A stretch of 64,000 nt of DNA from Harmonia axyridis (GCF_914767665.1 NC_059503.1:54826352-54890351), one strand, 5' to 3'; shown: positions 32,390 through 44,138, counted from the first letter of the stretch. Translations and numbers: made by a program. The notes: generated by a model from the sequence alone, not told the origin.

Positions 32390-33281
32390 CAGGGCCACCA
32401 CCAGACATTTTGGCTCCCCGGCAAAATAAAATTTCGCTGCCCTGCTTTGTAGTCCAGTCAAATTATGCTCACGGGGAAGTTTTGAAGTAGTTTTGATTTT
32501 TTCGATCTCAAATGTTTTTTGGGGTGCTGAATCCGAATCTGATGTTTGCCACTAAATTTTCTCGATGGAATTTTGCATATAACTCGGAAAATAAAATTTT
32601 TAAATTAATGACTTTCTCATACAAAAATAATGTTAGTTAATCTTCCCTACGAATTTATCGTTTTAAGTTTTTTGTCCGATAAACCGTTTTGGCTCAACCG
32701 ATAGTTGAAAATTGGAGTATTTTATCTGTCTCTGCAAAAACACACTTTGGGTTAGTTATGATTTCTTCAATTCTATTAGTTTTTGGGATGCAAAATCCGA
32801 ATTTGAGTTTGTCCTCCAAAATTTCCTGATGGAAATGGAAAAAAATTAATTGACTAATTAGTTAATTCAATATCCGTTTTTCACAGAAAAATTTGGGTTA
32901 GATTCGATGCGATAGTGAAAATACCACTTATAGTAGTAAAATATTAAAAATGCCCAGAGCCAGTTCTAAACTATAGTTATGAATTTATAAATAAATTTAT
33001 TTGAATTTTTTTTAAGGAGCCTCTGTTATTCTTTTCAGACATCTTTTCAATTTATGAAATCGTGTTTTTCAACTCAAAATCACCTCTTTAATTGTATCAG
33101 GGAACATTTTATCGATTCAATCGAAAAATGTCCTGCATTGTTGTTTAAATTACAACGCTCTTTAAGTCTATAGTAAAAAAACTAATGTCAATTTTAGTAC
33201 CTTTTTCTATTTTCATAACTATAGTTTGAAATTTGGCGCCCCGGCAAAATGTCCGATTTGCTGGTTCTGGCGGCGGCCCTG
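32390..33281. mobile_element. Non-autonomous hAT-like element
   Basis: Starts CAGGGCCACCACCAGACATT and ends CTGGCGGCGGCCCTG, so the ends are inverted. The next inward blocks (CCCCGGCAAAAT on both sides) also pair. The flanking octamers CTTCAAAT and CTGCGAAA agree at five of eight positions, a possible decayed 8-bp target duplication. The interior is AT-rich without a transposase. Confidence 0.5.
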
Positions 33282-34269
33282 CTGCGAAAGGCATTCTATT
33301 GAAAGCTCACGTGTGTGTGGCGTTAAAGTAACCATTGACCACTCGATGAATATTTGTTCAATTTATAAATTTCATGGTGGTTTCCAAGCTATCCATTCAG
33401 TTTCAGATCCGTTTTGAGAATGGGTGGCTTACTTGAAATCAATATAAAGGAAACTGTAACATCTGTTGGTCATTTCTGGTTCTTTTCTTTTTGTTTACGA
33501 ATTTGATTATAATATAAACGTCATCAACTTTTGGTGCAAATAAAGGATAGAAAAGTTTTTTTTGGATGAAGAAGGAGGCCTTCAAAATAAATATGTGAGA
33601 AATATACAAATCAATCACTACACTTATACGGGGAGACAGAATTTTTGCTGAGGTTTTTATCTGTGCTCATTTACATCTCCTCTGTTAATACTGAGATTTT
33701 TATCTAATCATGCTTTATTGTTGGAAGTTAATAATTTTTGTAGTGCTCTATCTCAAAAATATATATCTCAGAATCTTAGAAATGACATCATGAACTAAAC
33801 CTTCAACGTCACTGATTTGGACCGCATATGACCAAAAGTAACCACACACTTGAGGCGGGTTGAAAAGTAAGGTTAAATTCGATCAAAATAGGACTTGATG
33901 AATGCCAGACTCAGAAATATGTAAGCCAACACAATTCTCTGTTGAAGGCAAGCTTTGTTTTATCAAAACGCAGCGTTAATGCGGAAAGATGACGTTGAAA
34001 TAAACGTTGCTTGTGTTTGTTTTGATTACACAACCCTGACCTACATTAACGAAAATGGTGGACCATAACCCACTGTTAGTAATGCGTGCTTATTCCTAAA
34101 GTACAAAACCGACAAAAACCAGGGTCATTAATGATTATTTTTAACAAAATACATACCAGAATTTCACGTTATATCACGTATGGTACGTCCTAAATGAGTT
34201 CGAAACAACATGAAAATGAGCTCCACGTGAAAATCAATCAACAAAATTCCATATTATTTCCAAAAATAT
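33282..34269. other. No recognised gene
   Basis: AT-rich, no splice-bounded block or terminal repeat recognised. Confidence 0.4.
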
Positions 34270-34712
34270 ATTTTCTTGACATGTATCGGTCAAAATGACA
34301 TATTATGTCGTTTTGTCCATCAGGATAGTATGTTATTTTGTCCGATACATACTTTTTATGATATTGAAGCATAATTTCAGAACAAAACTAATATCCATCT
34401 TAAAACTTATACATATTATTACGTCATAACATTACCAACAAGAATATATTAAAAAAAACAACGAATATCGTAATGACACTCTCCAGAAGCAATTCAGAAA
34501 CCAATTGAGCAAAAAAAATTCAACCGAAGTAAACACATAGGTAGCTATAGCATCAGTGAAACAGACAGTAGGATGTCAATTTCTTCGCAGGATTGCTGTC
34601 GTCACTAGCAGAAACTGAATCACTGTGAAACCCCGAGCAATAAAATTTGAAAAAATTTAAAAGTTCATTTTGTCCGCATATGTCGTTATGTCCTCATTTC
34701 CCCTATTTTATA
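34270..34712. repeat. Repeat with iterated TTTTGTCC motifs
   Basis: ATGTATCGGTCAAAATGACA and TATTTTGTCCGATACAT (34279-34350) form an imperfect hairpin. The motif returns at 34668-34708 (TTTTGTCCGCATATGTCG) followed by ATTTCCCCTA, the same terminal sequence as the pogo-like element at 20645. It may be a related pogo-like derivative. Confidence 0.4.
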
Positions 34713-36000
34713 AACTTCACCCATTAATTAAACAACTTGTATCACAGAAGAGTAAGATGCATCTGTGGGAGCTACGTTTGATTTGGTTTGATGTATATGG
34801 GACTCTGGATTAATGGGTTTCCCTGTGAAGTCTGAACATAGGTTTCTACAGATCTGATATTCCTATTATTATTAGAACTTTTTATTGTCATAAAACAAAA
34901 AAATTATGATCGTAACTAATTTCATAATATAAGAGCACATCCCGAAGCGATGTGTTTTACGTAGTATTTTTCGAAAATGTTTTTATTTCAATCTCGATGT
35001 AGGATAATTCAATTTAAAAAAAATCAAGTTAAAGAGTGATTGCATTTGGAAGTAAGTCTCCTCATGTTATTCTATCATTATGCATTCGATTGCTTTCCAT
35101 TATTGCAAAAAATTATATAAGTAGGGTATTAATGTGAAAAAATACAATAAGACTAATTGGGTCAAGGAATTGTATTGTTCGTTCTAAGCTGTTAAAAGAG
35201 CCAGATTTATTACCAAACAAAACTAATTATGCAATATATGATGAATGCTAGTGTTTATGACTCATTTATGAAAACATCAACGTTTCAAGCCTGTTGTAAA
35301 CAATACACGGATAAATGCATATCCGACTATGTATGATGTTGAACAAAATCGCGGTAAAATTCATTCAGGGCTTGGCGCGTGTCAATTGTTTCATGCCCAA
35401 CGCGAAAAGGGGCGGGGGAGGTTTAAAGGCCAAGGCTGAACGAGGATATTTGTCCGATTCCCCAAATATCAACAATAATGGGCCTTTGTTTACGATTGTA
35501 CACGCCGATTCATATTTTTTATGAGAATTACTAGGTAGTTCGGTTTAGCTTTCAGTCAACCGATATAAAAAATGGATTAGATACTAATATGAAAACATGT
35601 AGGGTAGATAGTAGGTCAATACTAATTGGAAGGGGCCATGGTGAACCATAGTTCTAATTATGAATCTATAGGATGTTTCAAAAAAAGGTGACCGCGTCTC
35701 TAGGATAGGTAGAAAACTGAAAAATGATCAAAAAATATTCGTGACGCCTTCAGTATTCAAGATGACAGGTTGATTATCGACAAATTAGCGAGCAAAAACT
35801 GCGATGAAAAATATACGATGTACCCAATTGTTTCAACTTTGTATCGAACAGAAACCAATATATAGCGAAATATTTCATTTTTCAGAAACGCCCTATAACT
35901 TGAGAACGAATCAAGGTATCTATGATATGCTTTCCGATATCTGATTATTTCGAAAAAAGAGTTCGGGAGTCCTTGAAGATTTTTTCTCTAAGACTTATAG
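34713..36000. other. Gene-free stretch, possible regulatory segment at 35240-35520
   Basis: Most is AT-rich. Between 35240 and 35520 the composition changes. There is a TGACTCA site (35258-35264), TTTATGA-type homeodomain sites and a GC-rich core (GAAAAGGGGCGGGGGAGG). This could be an enhancer or an exon of low coding potential. Confidence 0.25.
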
Positions 36001-36012
36001 TTCTTGAGATTT

Positions 36013-37240
36013 CAATTTCAATTTCAATTTATTCATCCAAAAATACATACATATCGAAATATATACAAGAATAAGCAGGTTTAGCAGTCTAAGCAAATAG
36101 CTTGTATACTGTCATAACCTACCATTACTCATGATGAACAATTCTCCTTTCTCAAAAACAAAAGATTTTTTCCTATACTACAGAGAAAAAACAACAACAA
36201 CAAAAAATACCAAGGAGGAGGAGAAACTGCTTCTATGATAAAAAAATCTTCTTATCATCGTAATTTTTTTTCACACTATGTGTATTGAAATGAAAGATAT
36301 TTAGATTTCTGTCACCTTAAATGATTATTCTAACCTCATCCAAATTAATAAATGCTCTCATCTTCTCCTCCAACACTGACTCAATAATAGACATTCAACT
36401 ACAAAATATAATAATAAAGTAAAACAAAAGGAAAAGTATTGATTATATGAATATGCGATAAGGAATCAAATAATTTAGCCTCCGACAAGCTACAATACAA
36501 CATCAATACAAACTGTACTTTTAAGTTTCATGAAAAATAAACCAATATTGTTAATTAGCCTCTGGGCAGAACACTCTGAGTAATATTATCGATAACCTCT
36601 TTTTTATTCACTGATATTATACCACTTTTAGTCTTTGTCTTTATGACACCGCCAATTGTCCAAACCTTTTTGTTTCCAAGCTTCATAGTAGCATACTTGA
36701 GCAATTCGATTCGTTTTTTCGTTAAATCCTCCTTCACAACAATATTTGTACCTAGGAATTGTTTACGGGAATATATAAATTGGTTACGATGAAATTCATC
36801 TGTGAATTTAATTAGTATGGGTCTTGTTTTGTTTTCAGTTTTTTTTCCTAGACGATGGCATGTTAATATTGCACGTTCTGCGATGTTTATATTCTTATCT
36901 TTACATATTGTAGTGATATTCTCTGTCGGATTCGAATTTTGTGTTTCAGGAACTCCAAAAATTATTACATTTGCCTTCTCATTTTCCTGTTGCAGCTGTT
37001 CCAATTTGGTTTCAGTTTCTTCCAGTTTCAATTTAATTTCCTCAGAATCACTCTGCATATTTTCCCTGATTTTCTCCAGAACTTTTTCTGTTAATTTCTC
37101 CAAATAACTATCTAATACGGCCATAATAGTTTCTTTGACGATCGCTTTTATTTCAGCTCTAGTCTCTCTAGAAAGAACCATTTTTCTGTTGTTCTCAAAA
37201 GTTTTTTCACTGATTTTTTAAACTTGAATTAAAACTTATC
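36013..37240 (-). mobile_element. ORF1-only LINE (half-LINE) with short-repeat tail
   Basis: On the minus strand an intact ORF1 is followed directly by a non-coding 3' region that ends AATAAATTGAAATTGAAATTG, a TTGAAA-type tail as found on several insect LINE clades. No endonuclease or reverse transcriptase sequence lies between. The element would need RT supplied in trans, as in HAL1-like half-LINEs of mammals. Confidence 0.65.
36555..37181 (-). CDS. LINE ORF1-like protein, 208 aa, intact
   Basis: ATG at 37181, stop at 36555, no interruption. Residues about 30-75 are a charged coiled coil (VLEKIRENMQSDSEEIKLKL, then EETETKLEQLQQENEK). Next is an RRM-like fold starting NVIIFGVPET, with CHRLGKKTENKTRPILIKF, and a C-terminal RNA-binding region (VKEDLTKKRIELLKYATMKL, then NKKVWTIGGVIKTKT). 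This order, coiled coil then RRM then C-terminal domain, is that of LINE ORF1p, an RNA chaperone that coats the LINE transcript. The 3' UTR follows at once. An unbroken frame in an otherwise decayed repeat landscape suggests recent insertion or selection. Confidence 0.8.
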   Translation of the reverse strand: MVLSRETRAEIKAIVKETIMAVLDSYLEKLTEKVLEKIRENMQSDSEEIKLKLEETETKLEQLQQENEKANVIIFGVPETQNSNPTENITTICKDKNINIAERAILTCHRLGKKTENKTRPILIKFTDEFHRNQFIYSRKQFLGTNIVVKEDLTKKRIELLKYATMKLGNKKVWTIGGVIKTKTKSGIISVNKKEVIDNITQSVLPRG

Positions 37241-37278
37241 GGAGCGGTGAGATGTATACGTCTATTCGCAATGACACA

Positions 37279-37510
37279 TATGCTTTCAGTGAGCATCGAA
37301 TTTGGGACACCTTTACATATTATCAATTCTTTCATGAAAAAAGAAAAGTAACCAAATTTTTGTTTCATTCGCAAATTAAAAATATTTTATTTTCTACAAT
37401 GAAGATTATGGTTCGAGGAAATCATGTGAAAACCCCATCAGTGATTTGTAAGAAAAAGTATATCTGATGTCGTTTTGACCTTTTTTTTTCCTCGTGGGTG
37501 TGTTCCCTCT
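37279..37510 (+). repeat. 35-mer plus family-P right half, copy 5
   Basis: The 35-base block shared with 13693-13728 (TTTCAGTGAGCATCGAATTT inside) is followed by the family-P right half (GAGGAAATCATGTGAAAACC) ending GTGTGTTCCCTC and TTGA, a decayed TTAA. Confidence 0.55.
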
Positions 37511-37644
37511 TGATTCAAAATTTATTGTTGATTGCGTCATCAAAATCATAGAAATTTTATTTCGATATCGAAAAAAAAACAAGAAAAGAAAGTTGAGACG
37601 TGAAGAACGCCAATTGTTCTCTGAAGGCCAAAGAACTGTATATG

Positions 37645-37740
37645 AGTATACAGGGTTAGAACTTTTTAGAGGGACACTACAGGGATATCGAAAACCGTTA
37701 GAGATATTTTGAATTACAAAAAAATGCGTTATTTAGGGAT
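37645..37740 (+). repeat. Dispersed repeat F2, copy 2
   Basis: TATACAGGGTTAGAACTTTT at the left. It shares CACTACAGGGATATCGAAAA and GAATTACAAAAAAATGCG with the inverted copy at 27905-28020. Confidence 0.6.
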
Positions 37741-37944
37741 GAGTCTGTTGGTTTGAACAGATCCAAAATATGTCATATGGTTCCCGAGAAATCTCGAAAA
37801 AACTGAAAAACGAGATTTTCTTTTTTTCTGCATTTGTTTTTTTTGTTTTATTTGTTTCTGGAGATGACTTCACGAAATTCGGTTTGTAGTCATTATCCAA
37901 TATAGAGATTCTAATCGTGTTGTCAAATTTCTTTCAATTACAAC

Positions 37945-38602
37945 CGGGAAGTTGTGCCCTTTCAAAGCGGATCAATAATGTGCAATATCGATCTCATTTA
38001 CGATGAACGAACAATGACTGATGCCATCTACGTCATTGAACGAATCATTGGTCCTCTGTGCAACGAATTTGGGGATAATTTCATTTATCAGAATGATAAC
38101 GCCCCACCATACCACACACAATGGGTTCACAACATCTTTCAAGAGAACAATATTCAGAGAATGAACTGGCCAACAAACTCATCAGACATGAATCCAATTG
38201 AGCATGTATGAGATTACTTAGGAAGACCAATATCCAATCGTCAAAACCCACCTTTTCAGTAATAATGGAACGATATACCTGAAAATTTCATTAATGACTT
38301 GATTCGTGGGATGCCTAGGCGTATTCGGCAGTTGTTTGAAAGAAGAGATGGTTAAATGGACTATTGAATTTGAATTCAGTTGTGGAATAACTAAAATTAA
38401 TCAAAAACAAATAATCGATAAATTTAGATTTATTCTCATTTTCCTATTTTGTCTCATCCTGCATAAAGCAAAAAGTAACAAACAAAGGTTTTGTATCAAA
38501 TATATTGCATTTGAAACAGAGGAAAATATTCATCTATTTCCAGAACATAGATTGTTTTATTCCTTGAACCTAAGGGGGCCAAGACTTTTGACGATGTGTG
38601 TA
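37945..38602 (+). pseudogene. Tc1-like transposase and 3' TIR, family T-C copy 2, 5' truncated
   Basis: An open frame from 37954 gives GSIMCNIDLIYDERTMTDAI, FIYQNDNAPPYHTQWVHNIF (second catalytic Asp) and SSDMNPIEHV (Glu), then a stop. After further stops come PENFINDLIRGMPRRIRQLF and the 3' untranslated part. The right TIR CCAAGACTTTTGACGATGT ends near 38602. The 5' half with the first Asp is missing. Its close relative is 22815-23889 on the other strand. Confidence 0.85.
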
Positions 38603-39254
38603 TATTCATAGTTGCAATTGGCGCTTCGAAAAGCTGACTTCACATCAGAGATTTCATGATTTAGTATTCATAATGCCATTTGAAGCCACGCATACATTTC
38701 ATTCAATGAAATATTGTCGACCTGTTCAGGTTACTAATCAATAAATTATCATGAAATGTTTCACTTTTTTCCATGATTGCTTGAAGAGGGGACGTGATTC
38801 GATTGTTCTGCAGTGAAGTGGCCGTGTCACGGTCAACTTAATTTTATTCAAATTAATAGGGGGAAATGGCACGCAAGATTTCCGAGATATCTCTCATTTT
38901 AATAATGAGTTATTATGTGATTGTGTTATCACGGGACTGACTAATATTTCTGCATAATCAACGTCATTCCTGGAAAATTGTCGTAAGTATTATCATGAGG
39001 GCATCTAATTTTTTCAAAAATATCGAAAACACGTTGCTGCGTAATAATTTAACAAGAAGGATTTTTGCACCTGCACGAATTTTTTTTTATTGAAAAAAAG
39101 CCTACTTTGCATTGTGTTTTTTAGATTATTATTCCCAGGAAAAATTAAATGCCCGAATGGTATTTCACAAGACTATTTCTCAAGATACCATAGTTACTTG
39201 TTTTCATTAAGCAGCCTGCAACGATTTTGCACGCTTCATTCCATGTTACGCTAC
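38603..39254. other. No recognised gene
   Basis: AT-rich spacer. Nothing assignable. Confidence 0.4.
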
Positions 39255-39954
39255 TGGAATTTTTGAAGACTCGGTAATTTGTCAATTAATCGTATCATAT
39301 CGTGTACTATCGGTCGGAACGCAGATGCGCGGTTCTAGAGAGAATCTTCTGAAAGATTTTCAATGATTATTGAGACTTCAGCAAGAATAAGTACCTAAGA
39401 TTTAGATTTCAGTCATTATTAATTTAATTTGAGACTCGGAATCTTATTTATCGGCGAGAATTGTGTCGGGATTCTCGCACCTCCCGTGGGATTAGAACGA
39501 AGAAAACCCCCCGTGGGATTGGAACAAAGAAAACCTTTCTTGGGATTGAAAGATATCAAGAACTACTTCCTTGAGATACAGAATTTGGGATACTACGTAT
39601 GTTAGACCACTTTAGCCCCTGAATCTGAAAGAATTCCTGCGAAATATCTGGCATTATCACATCAACTTCGTTGAATGAGGACTGGAGTACTATAGCTTCC
39701 TGATAAGAATTGGTGTTCAGAAGGCTGAAGATAAATTACAGAAGAGGTTCCATCCTAGTAGCAGAGTAACTCATTTAAAATCGTTTTAAGTTAAGTTTCT
39801 ATTTCATTATTTGTTTAGAGTGAAAAGGATCGATCATTGTATATTTTGATTTTATTAAATTTGTGAAAACCTGGGTAGGAGTTTTGTTGCCAAATAAGCC
39901 AAACCGCCCCTAGAAATTAGTCTTTAGAGTCTCATGGGCAATTGTAACGTTACA
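39255..39954. repeat. Solo LTR, copy 1
   Basis: Starts TGGAATTTTTGAAGACTCGG and ends CAATTGTAACGTTACA. The same sequence recurs at 60964-61909, where it is flanked by a 4-bp duplication, which defines it as an LTR. It contains three tandem units of a CCGTGGGATTGGAACAAAGA type near 39480-39550. Unlike copy 2 it lacks a 282-bp internal block. No target duplication is visible; its right edge abuts the I-like LINE. Confidence 0.7.
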
Positions 39955-41395
39955 AGCCGAAAGCAACTTGCCCTCAGAATTATTGAAAAGTGGTGCGAGG
40001 AAGAGGGGCTTACTGTCAATCCCTCGAAAACAACAATAATTCCGTTCACTAGAAGAAGGAATCTCGACCTCAGAGCTCCGGTCCCAAATGGCCAGACTCT
40101 GCACGGTGGACAAAAACCGAGGAGGCCACCACACGCAGCCGGTTGCAGAAACTGCAAAGGCTGGCATGCAGTGGTGTCACAGGAGCTATGCGCACAGCTA
40201 CCACAGCAGCGCTGGAGGTCAAACTTGACTTGCGTCCCTTACATTTACATGTGAGGAAATGTAGCCTGCTGGAAACAATAAGAATTGCCCTCAATGGAAA
40301 GATCCTACCTGGAAACTGGGTTGGACATATGAGGATACTGAATCAACTAGATTCAAACCTCTTGGCAAAACCATCGGATGTTACGCCAACCATTTTCGAC
40401 TTTGAAACGCCCTTTAGTGCAATAAGTTTCGTAAATCGTTTGGATGAAGAAGTCATCCATATGCTTCACCGATGGATCAAAATCAGAGAGAGGTACTGGC
40501 ATTGGGATAAATGGACCTGAACTGAGGACTTCTAAAGCCCTGGGAAGTGAGCCCTCGATTTTACAGACCGAGATACTGGCTGTTTATGTAAGCGCTTAGG
40601 AATGTCTTAAAATGAACCTCAAGGGGGCGCATGTCTACATCACCAGGAAAAGCCAAACCACGCTGAGATCCCTGGAATCGTACTGCCAGGGGTCTCTGTT
40701 GACTTGGGAGTGGCGTAACACCATAAAGCAACTGGCCAGAGGCAATAAAGTGACACTACTATGGGTACCAGGGCACTGTGGGGTTGAAGGAAATGAAAAA
40801 GCTGATGAACTTGGAAAAAGTGCATCAAGGTTAACAGTGGCTGGATCTGAGCCTTTCTGTGGGCTAGGAAAAGACCAATATAAAGCTGCGGTCCAGCAAT
40901 GGGAGTTGAATAACAGGATAATCCACTGGACTATTACTCCTGGACTTGCTCAGACAAAGAAATTCGTGACGATTTCACTCAACTACGCCAGAAAGTTCTT
41001 GAAGATGTCACGCGCCGAGCTTCGGGTGATGGTGTGACTGCTGACGTGGCACTGTCGTTACAAACATCATTTGTACCGTATGGGAAAGTCAGCAGATGAG
41101 ATTTGCAGGCTCTGTGGATCAGAAGCAGAAACAGCCGAACACATGGTATGGAAGTGTCCAGAGCTGGCTGGCTTAAGAACCATTCATATGGTTTAGCCGG
41201 TCCTGGACTCGGTCCTGAATACCCGAGAGGTAACGGCCAAGGCTCCTAAGGACGTTGTCAGACGTCATTGTTGACCTTCTTGGGTTTCCATGAATGACTA
41301 GGGTAGAGAACAAAAGATCTACATGGTCGCAGTTCCCGGAAGGCTTACCGAGCCACAAAGACCCCAGTTCGAATAATAATAATAATAATACTTGT
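39955..41395 (+). pseudogene. I-like LINE: RT end, RNase H and zinc knuckle, decayed
   Basis: Pieces in order: RIIEKWCEEEGLTVNPSKTT (RT thumb side), LQKLQRLACSGVTGAMRTAT (about 40145) and ALEVKLDLRPLHLHVRKCSL. An RNase H domain follows (SGIGINGPELRT near 40503, then VTLLWVPGHCGVEGNEKADE near 40750, the conserved HCGVEGNEKADELG block). Last is a CRLCGSEAETAEHMVWKCPE zinc knuckle (about 41108). The 3' end is an (AAT)n tail at about 41373-41391, typical of the I clade. Stops at 41037 and elsewhere and a deletion near 40130 make it inactive. The 5' part is cut off at the solo LTR. Confidence 0.85.
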
Positions 41396-42180
41396 TTTTG
41401 AAGGTATCGTAATTTTTGGCGACAACAGCTGTCAAGTTTTGTCGCGGGTAAATTTGAAGAAACTGCTCACAGGTGCTGTCATACAGTTTTTTTATCTAGC
41501 AACCTTTATTGTTATTCAAAATTACGCGTTTGTGATTGGTGACAACTGAGACGAAGGAAATAATCACTGATAAATGCAATAAAATGTTATTTAAATTCTT
41601 CAGTTGATGACGTTGGAAATATGTTAAGTATGTATAAAGTAAACATTTCTAGAGAAAATAAAAATAATTGCAACAATGTTCGCTCACCGAGAATATCATC
41701 TATAACTCTAAAACTGATGGTTTTTGACATTTGAAGGGAAATAGGAATGTTAATTCATTCAAAACTTAATATTTTACGAATGTCGATTATTTTGAAGTCA
41801 AATAAACATTATTATCATTCTACCACTCAATCTCATAAATATTCATCAAAATATTGTGCAGAAGATTCTGACTTGGCGTATGCCTAAATGCTTTTCTGCA
41901 ATTTCCATATTCAGTACGTGAGCCCAATAACTGGCGCCCGCACCATTTTGCATATGCCGAGTAAAACATTATTCTACTCGTATAACAAGAAATATTTTCA
42001 ATCTATAAGCCTGCAAATATACCTAGTCAGCTGATGCACTTTGTTGGTAGAACTAACAAGCATGTACATTCACCTAACCGGTAGATCTACCTAGCTGTCA
42101 GACTAGGTCTACTCTGACCACAAATCTACCTTCCCGATAGATTTATATACCTCGTCGGCAGCCCTAACCTGGACACATAT
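41396..42180. other. Gene-free; ATCTACC-rich periodic sequence from 42040
   Basis: AT-rich up to 42000. From about 42040 an ATCTACC-like word recurs every 20-30 bases (GGTAGATCTACCTAGCTGTC, CCACAAATCTACCTTCCC). The pattern resumes at 43255, beyond the F1 element. Confidence 0.4.
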
Positions 42181-43250
42181 ATAGCGTGTTCCTGAATTTG
42201 AGGAACAAGCGAAAATGACAGATTACTCGGATCATTTTCAGACAAAAAAGTCTTATATATATATGAGCCCGAAAATGCTTTCGAAGTGTGATTTTATCAC
42301 ACTGGATTGAGAAAAGACCGAAAATGGAATGATACTCTGCATCTACTTACCTACACATTAAGGCTAATGTAAAATTTTGTAATATTTGTGATTTTACTCA
42401 CAGAAAACCATTTTACTTGGTTTTCTCCATTTTTTGAATATTCATTAGTCCCTCATATGTATGTTTATGTATATGTAAACTTTGACGATGAATATATATA
42501 TTATTATATCAAGTTTTTTTTATAGCACCTTTCCTTCACAAGATATTCAACTCAAATTTTGCATGGATATTACAATTTATATTTGTAATCATATGATATG
42601 CTAATTTTGAATGCAAATCTACAGGGTGATACTTTTTCTGGAACAGTGCCCAGTTCGTCCTTCTGGAAAGATTTTTCGTACCTTCTACCAATTTCGAGCA
42701 AAATATTTCAAACAATTCTCTAGTAATCACTAGGAAAATCCAAATTATTATAAAGATCCAATAGGTAAGCTTTGTTGAATGAATTAATTATAAGTTTTGG
42801 TACTTATTTACCCTGTCTGTAGCAAAGATTGATAAGGATTCGATTAAATGTTATGATTATCACAAAAAGGAGGGACTACAAACAACACCAAATATTTCGA
42901 AAATAAAGCGTTTGCTTAAAGGATGTTTTTTCTCAAAATGAGTGTTTTCACAAATTCTGATTCGTTGTTGAGTTATTGAGGTTGGACACTTTTAAATGAG
43001 ACACCCTGTATTTCGTAAGTAGAAAGATTTATGGTTATATTAAATTAATTATAAGTGTTGGTACTTATTTACCCTATCTGATAAGGATTTGATTAAATGT
43101 TATGATTATCACCAAAAAGTAGGACTACAAAAAACACCAAATATTTCGAATACAAAGCGTCTGCTCATAGGATTTTTTTTCTCAAAATCAACCAGGGAAT
43201 ATCTCATATACCTTTGTACCTCCAATTTAGAAACACCCCGTATATTTTGC
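42181..43250 (+). repeat. Family F1 fold-back element, copy 3, with internal duplication
   Basis: The left end GCGTGTTCCTGAATTTGAGG and right end CCTCCAATTTAGAAACACCC are inverted copies of the F1 terminus. Inside, about 155 bp (from ATTAATTATAAGT) are repeated directly at 42783-42940 and 43040-43196. Between them lies a fragment of the fold-back family of 44971-45771 (TTGAGTTATTGAGGTTGGAC). Confidence 0.65.
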
Positions 43251-44069
43251 TAGCAGATCTACTTGTACACAGTTCTTGCCCAATGATATACCTCGCCCAT
43301 AAATCTCCTTGTCTAAAAATCTACCTTAACCTAAAATCCATCATGCCAAGTGATCTATCATCTATCTAAGTTTAGCTATCTTGTCCAGAGATCAGTAAGA
43401 AGTACATATTTGTATTTCTACATTATAATTATTGGCGTTTTTGCTCTTCTATTTGTATTTTCTGAATGGTAATACAATAACCGACGCATTCGCCATTTTG
43501 TTTATACCGAGTTCAGTATTGCTCCTTAGGAAGTATTATTTTCAATATATTGTTATTGTTATTATTGCAAGTGAGCCTCCAGATCTCACTTTCCCTGAGG
43601 ATTCACTTCATTTATATCACTTCAATATCTACTTGTTAACAACAATGCATAAGAGTTATAACGGTCCCAAAAATTAGACATATTTTTTTTTATTATTGTC
43701 TCAGTTTAGGATCTCGGTGACCCATGCATCCAAGAATTAAGAGGTACGAATGATTTCTTTCCGATTGCATTTATGTTTTTTCTTGTTCGATTAATCATCA
43801 TCAATGATTTTTTTTTTATATTTCATGCATTTGTTGTAGTCTCCGCCTGTTGGATGTATTTTTTTAATTAATAATGAAATAAATGAATGAATTAATGAAA
43901 GAATGGATGGATAAATGAAACCTGCTGCAATTCCATTCGTAACCGAATCGATAGAGTCATTATACGTATCGAAATAATTAATGTAATTGTATTGGAATTT
44001 GTAGATATTAATATGGCACCAGCTTCGCGTCATCAATTGAAACTATAATTGAACATGAAGTTCACTCAC
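43251..44069. other. No recognised gene
   Basis: Continuation of the ATCTACC-like sequence to about 43400, then AT-rich DNA that on the minus strand would be intron downstream of the exon at 44070-44138. Confidence 0.4.
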
Positions 44070-44138
44070 CTGCGCCACCTTCTCTCCCATTTTTGGCGTG
44101 TGAATCCCACTCTGAAAGTATTTGGCTGAACCATTGTC
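44070..44138 (-). CDS. Internal microexon, unidentified gene
   Basis: Minus-strand sequence with a pyrimidine-rich acceptor (TTTTAGTTCTCTTTGCAG) and a consensus donor (GCGCAG|GTGAGT) around 69 bases, exactly 23 codons. It starts and ends in phase 0. It reads DNGSAKYFQSGIHTPKMG followed by Glu-Lys-Val-Ala-Gln. Both splice sites are near perfect and composition differs sharply from the flanks, so I regard this as a real exon, possibly alternatively spliced because it is phase 0 on both sides. The protein is not recognised. The exon at 48330-48469 ends in phase 0 on the same strand and could be the preceding exon. Confidence 0.75.

Noticed and set aside
36802..37107. 101-codon plus open frame
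   Set aside because: Antisense shadow of the LINE ORF1 on the minus strand.
42040..43400. CRISPR-like or satellite array based on repeated ATCTACC words
   Set aside because: The words are short and irregularly spaced, with no constant repeat-spacer structure.
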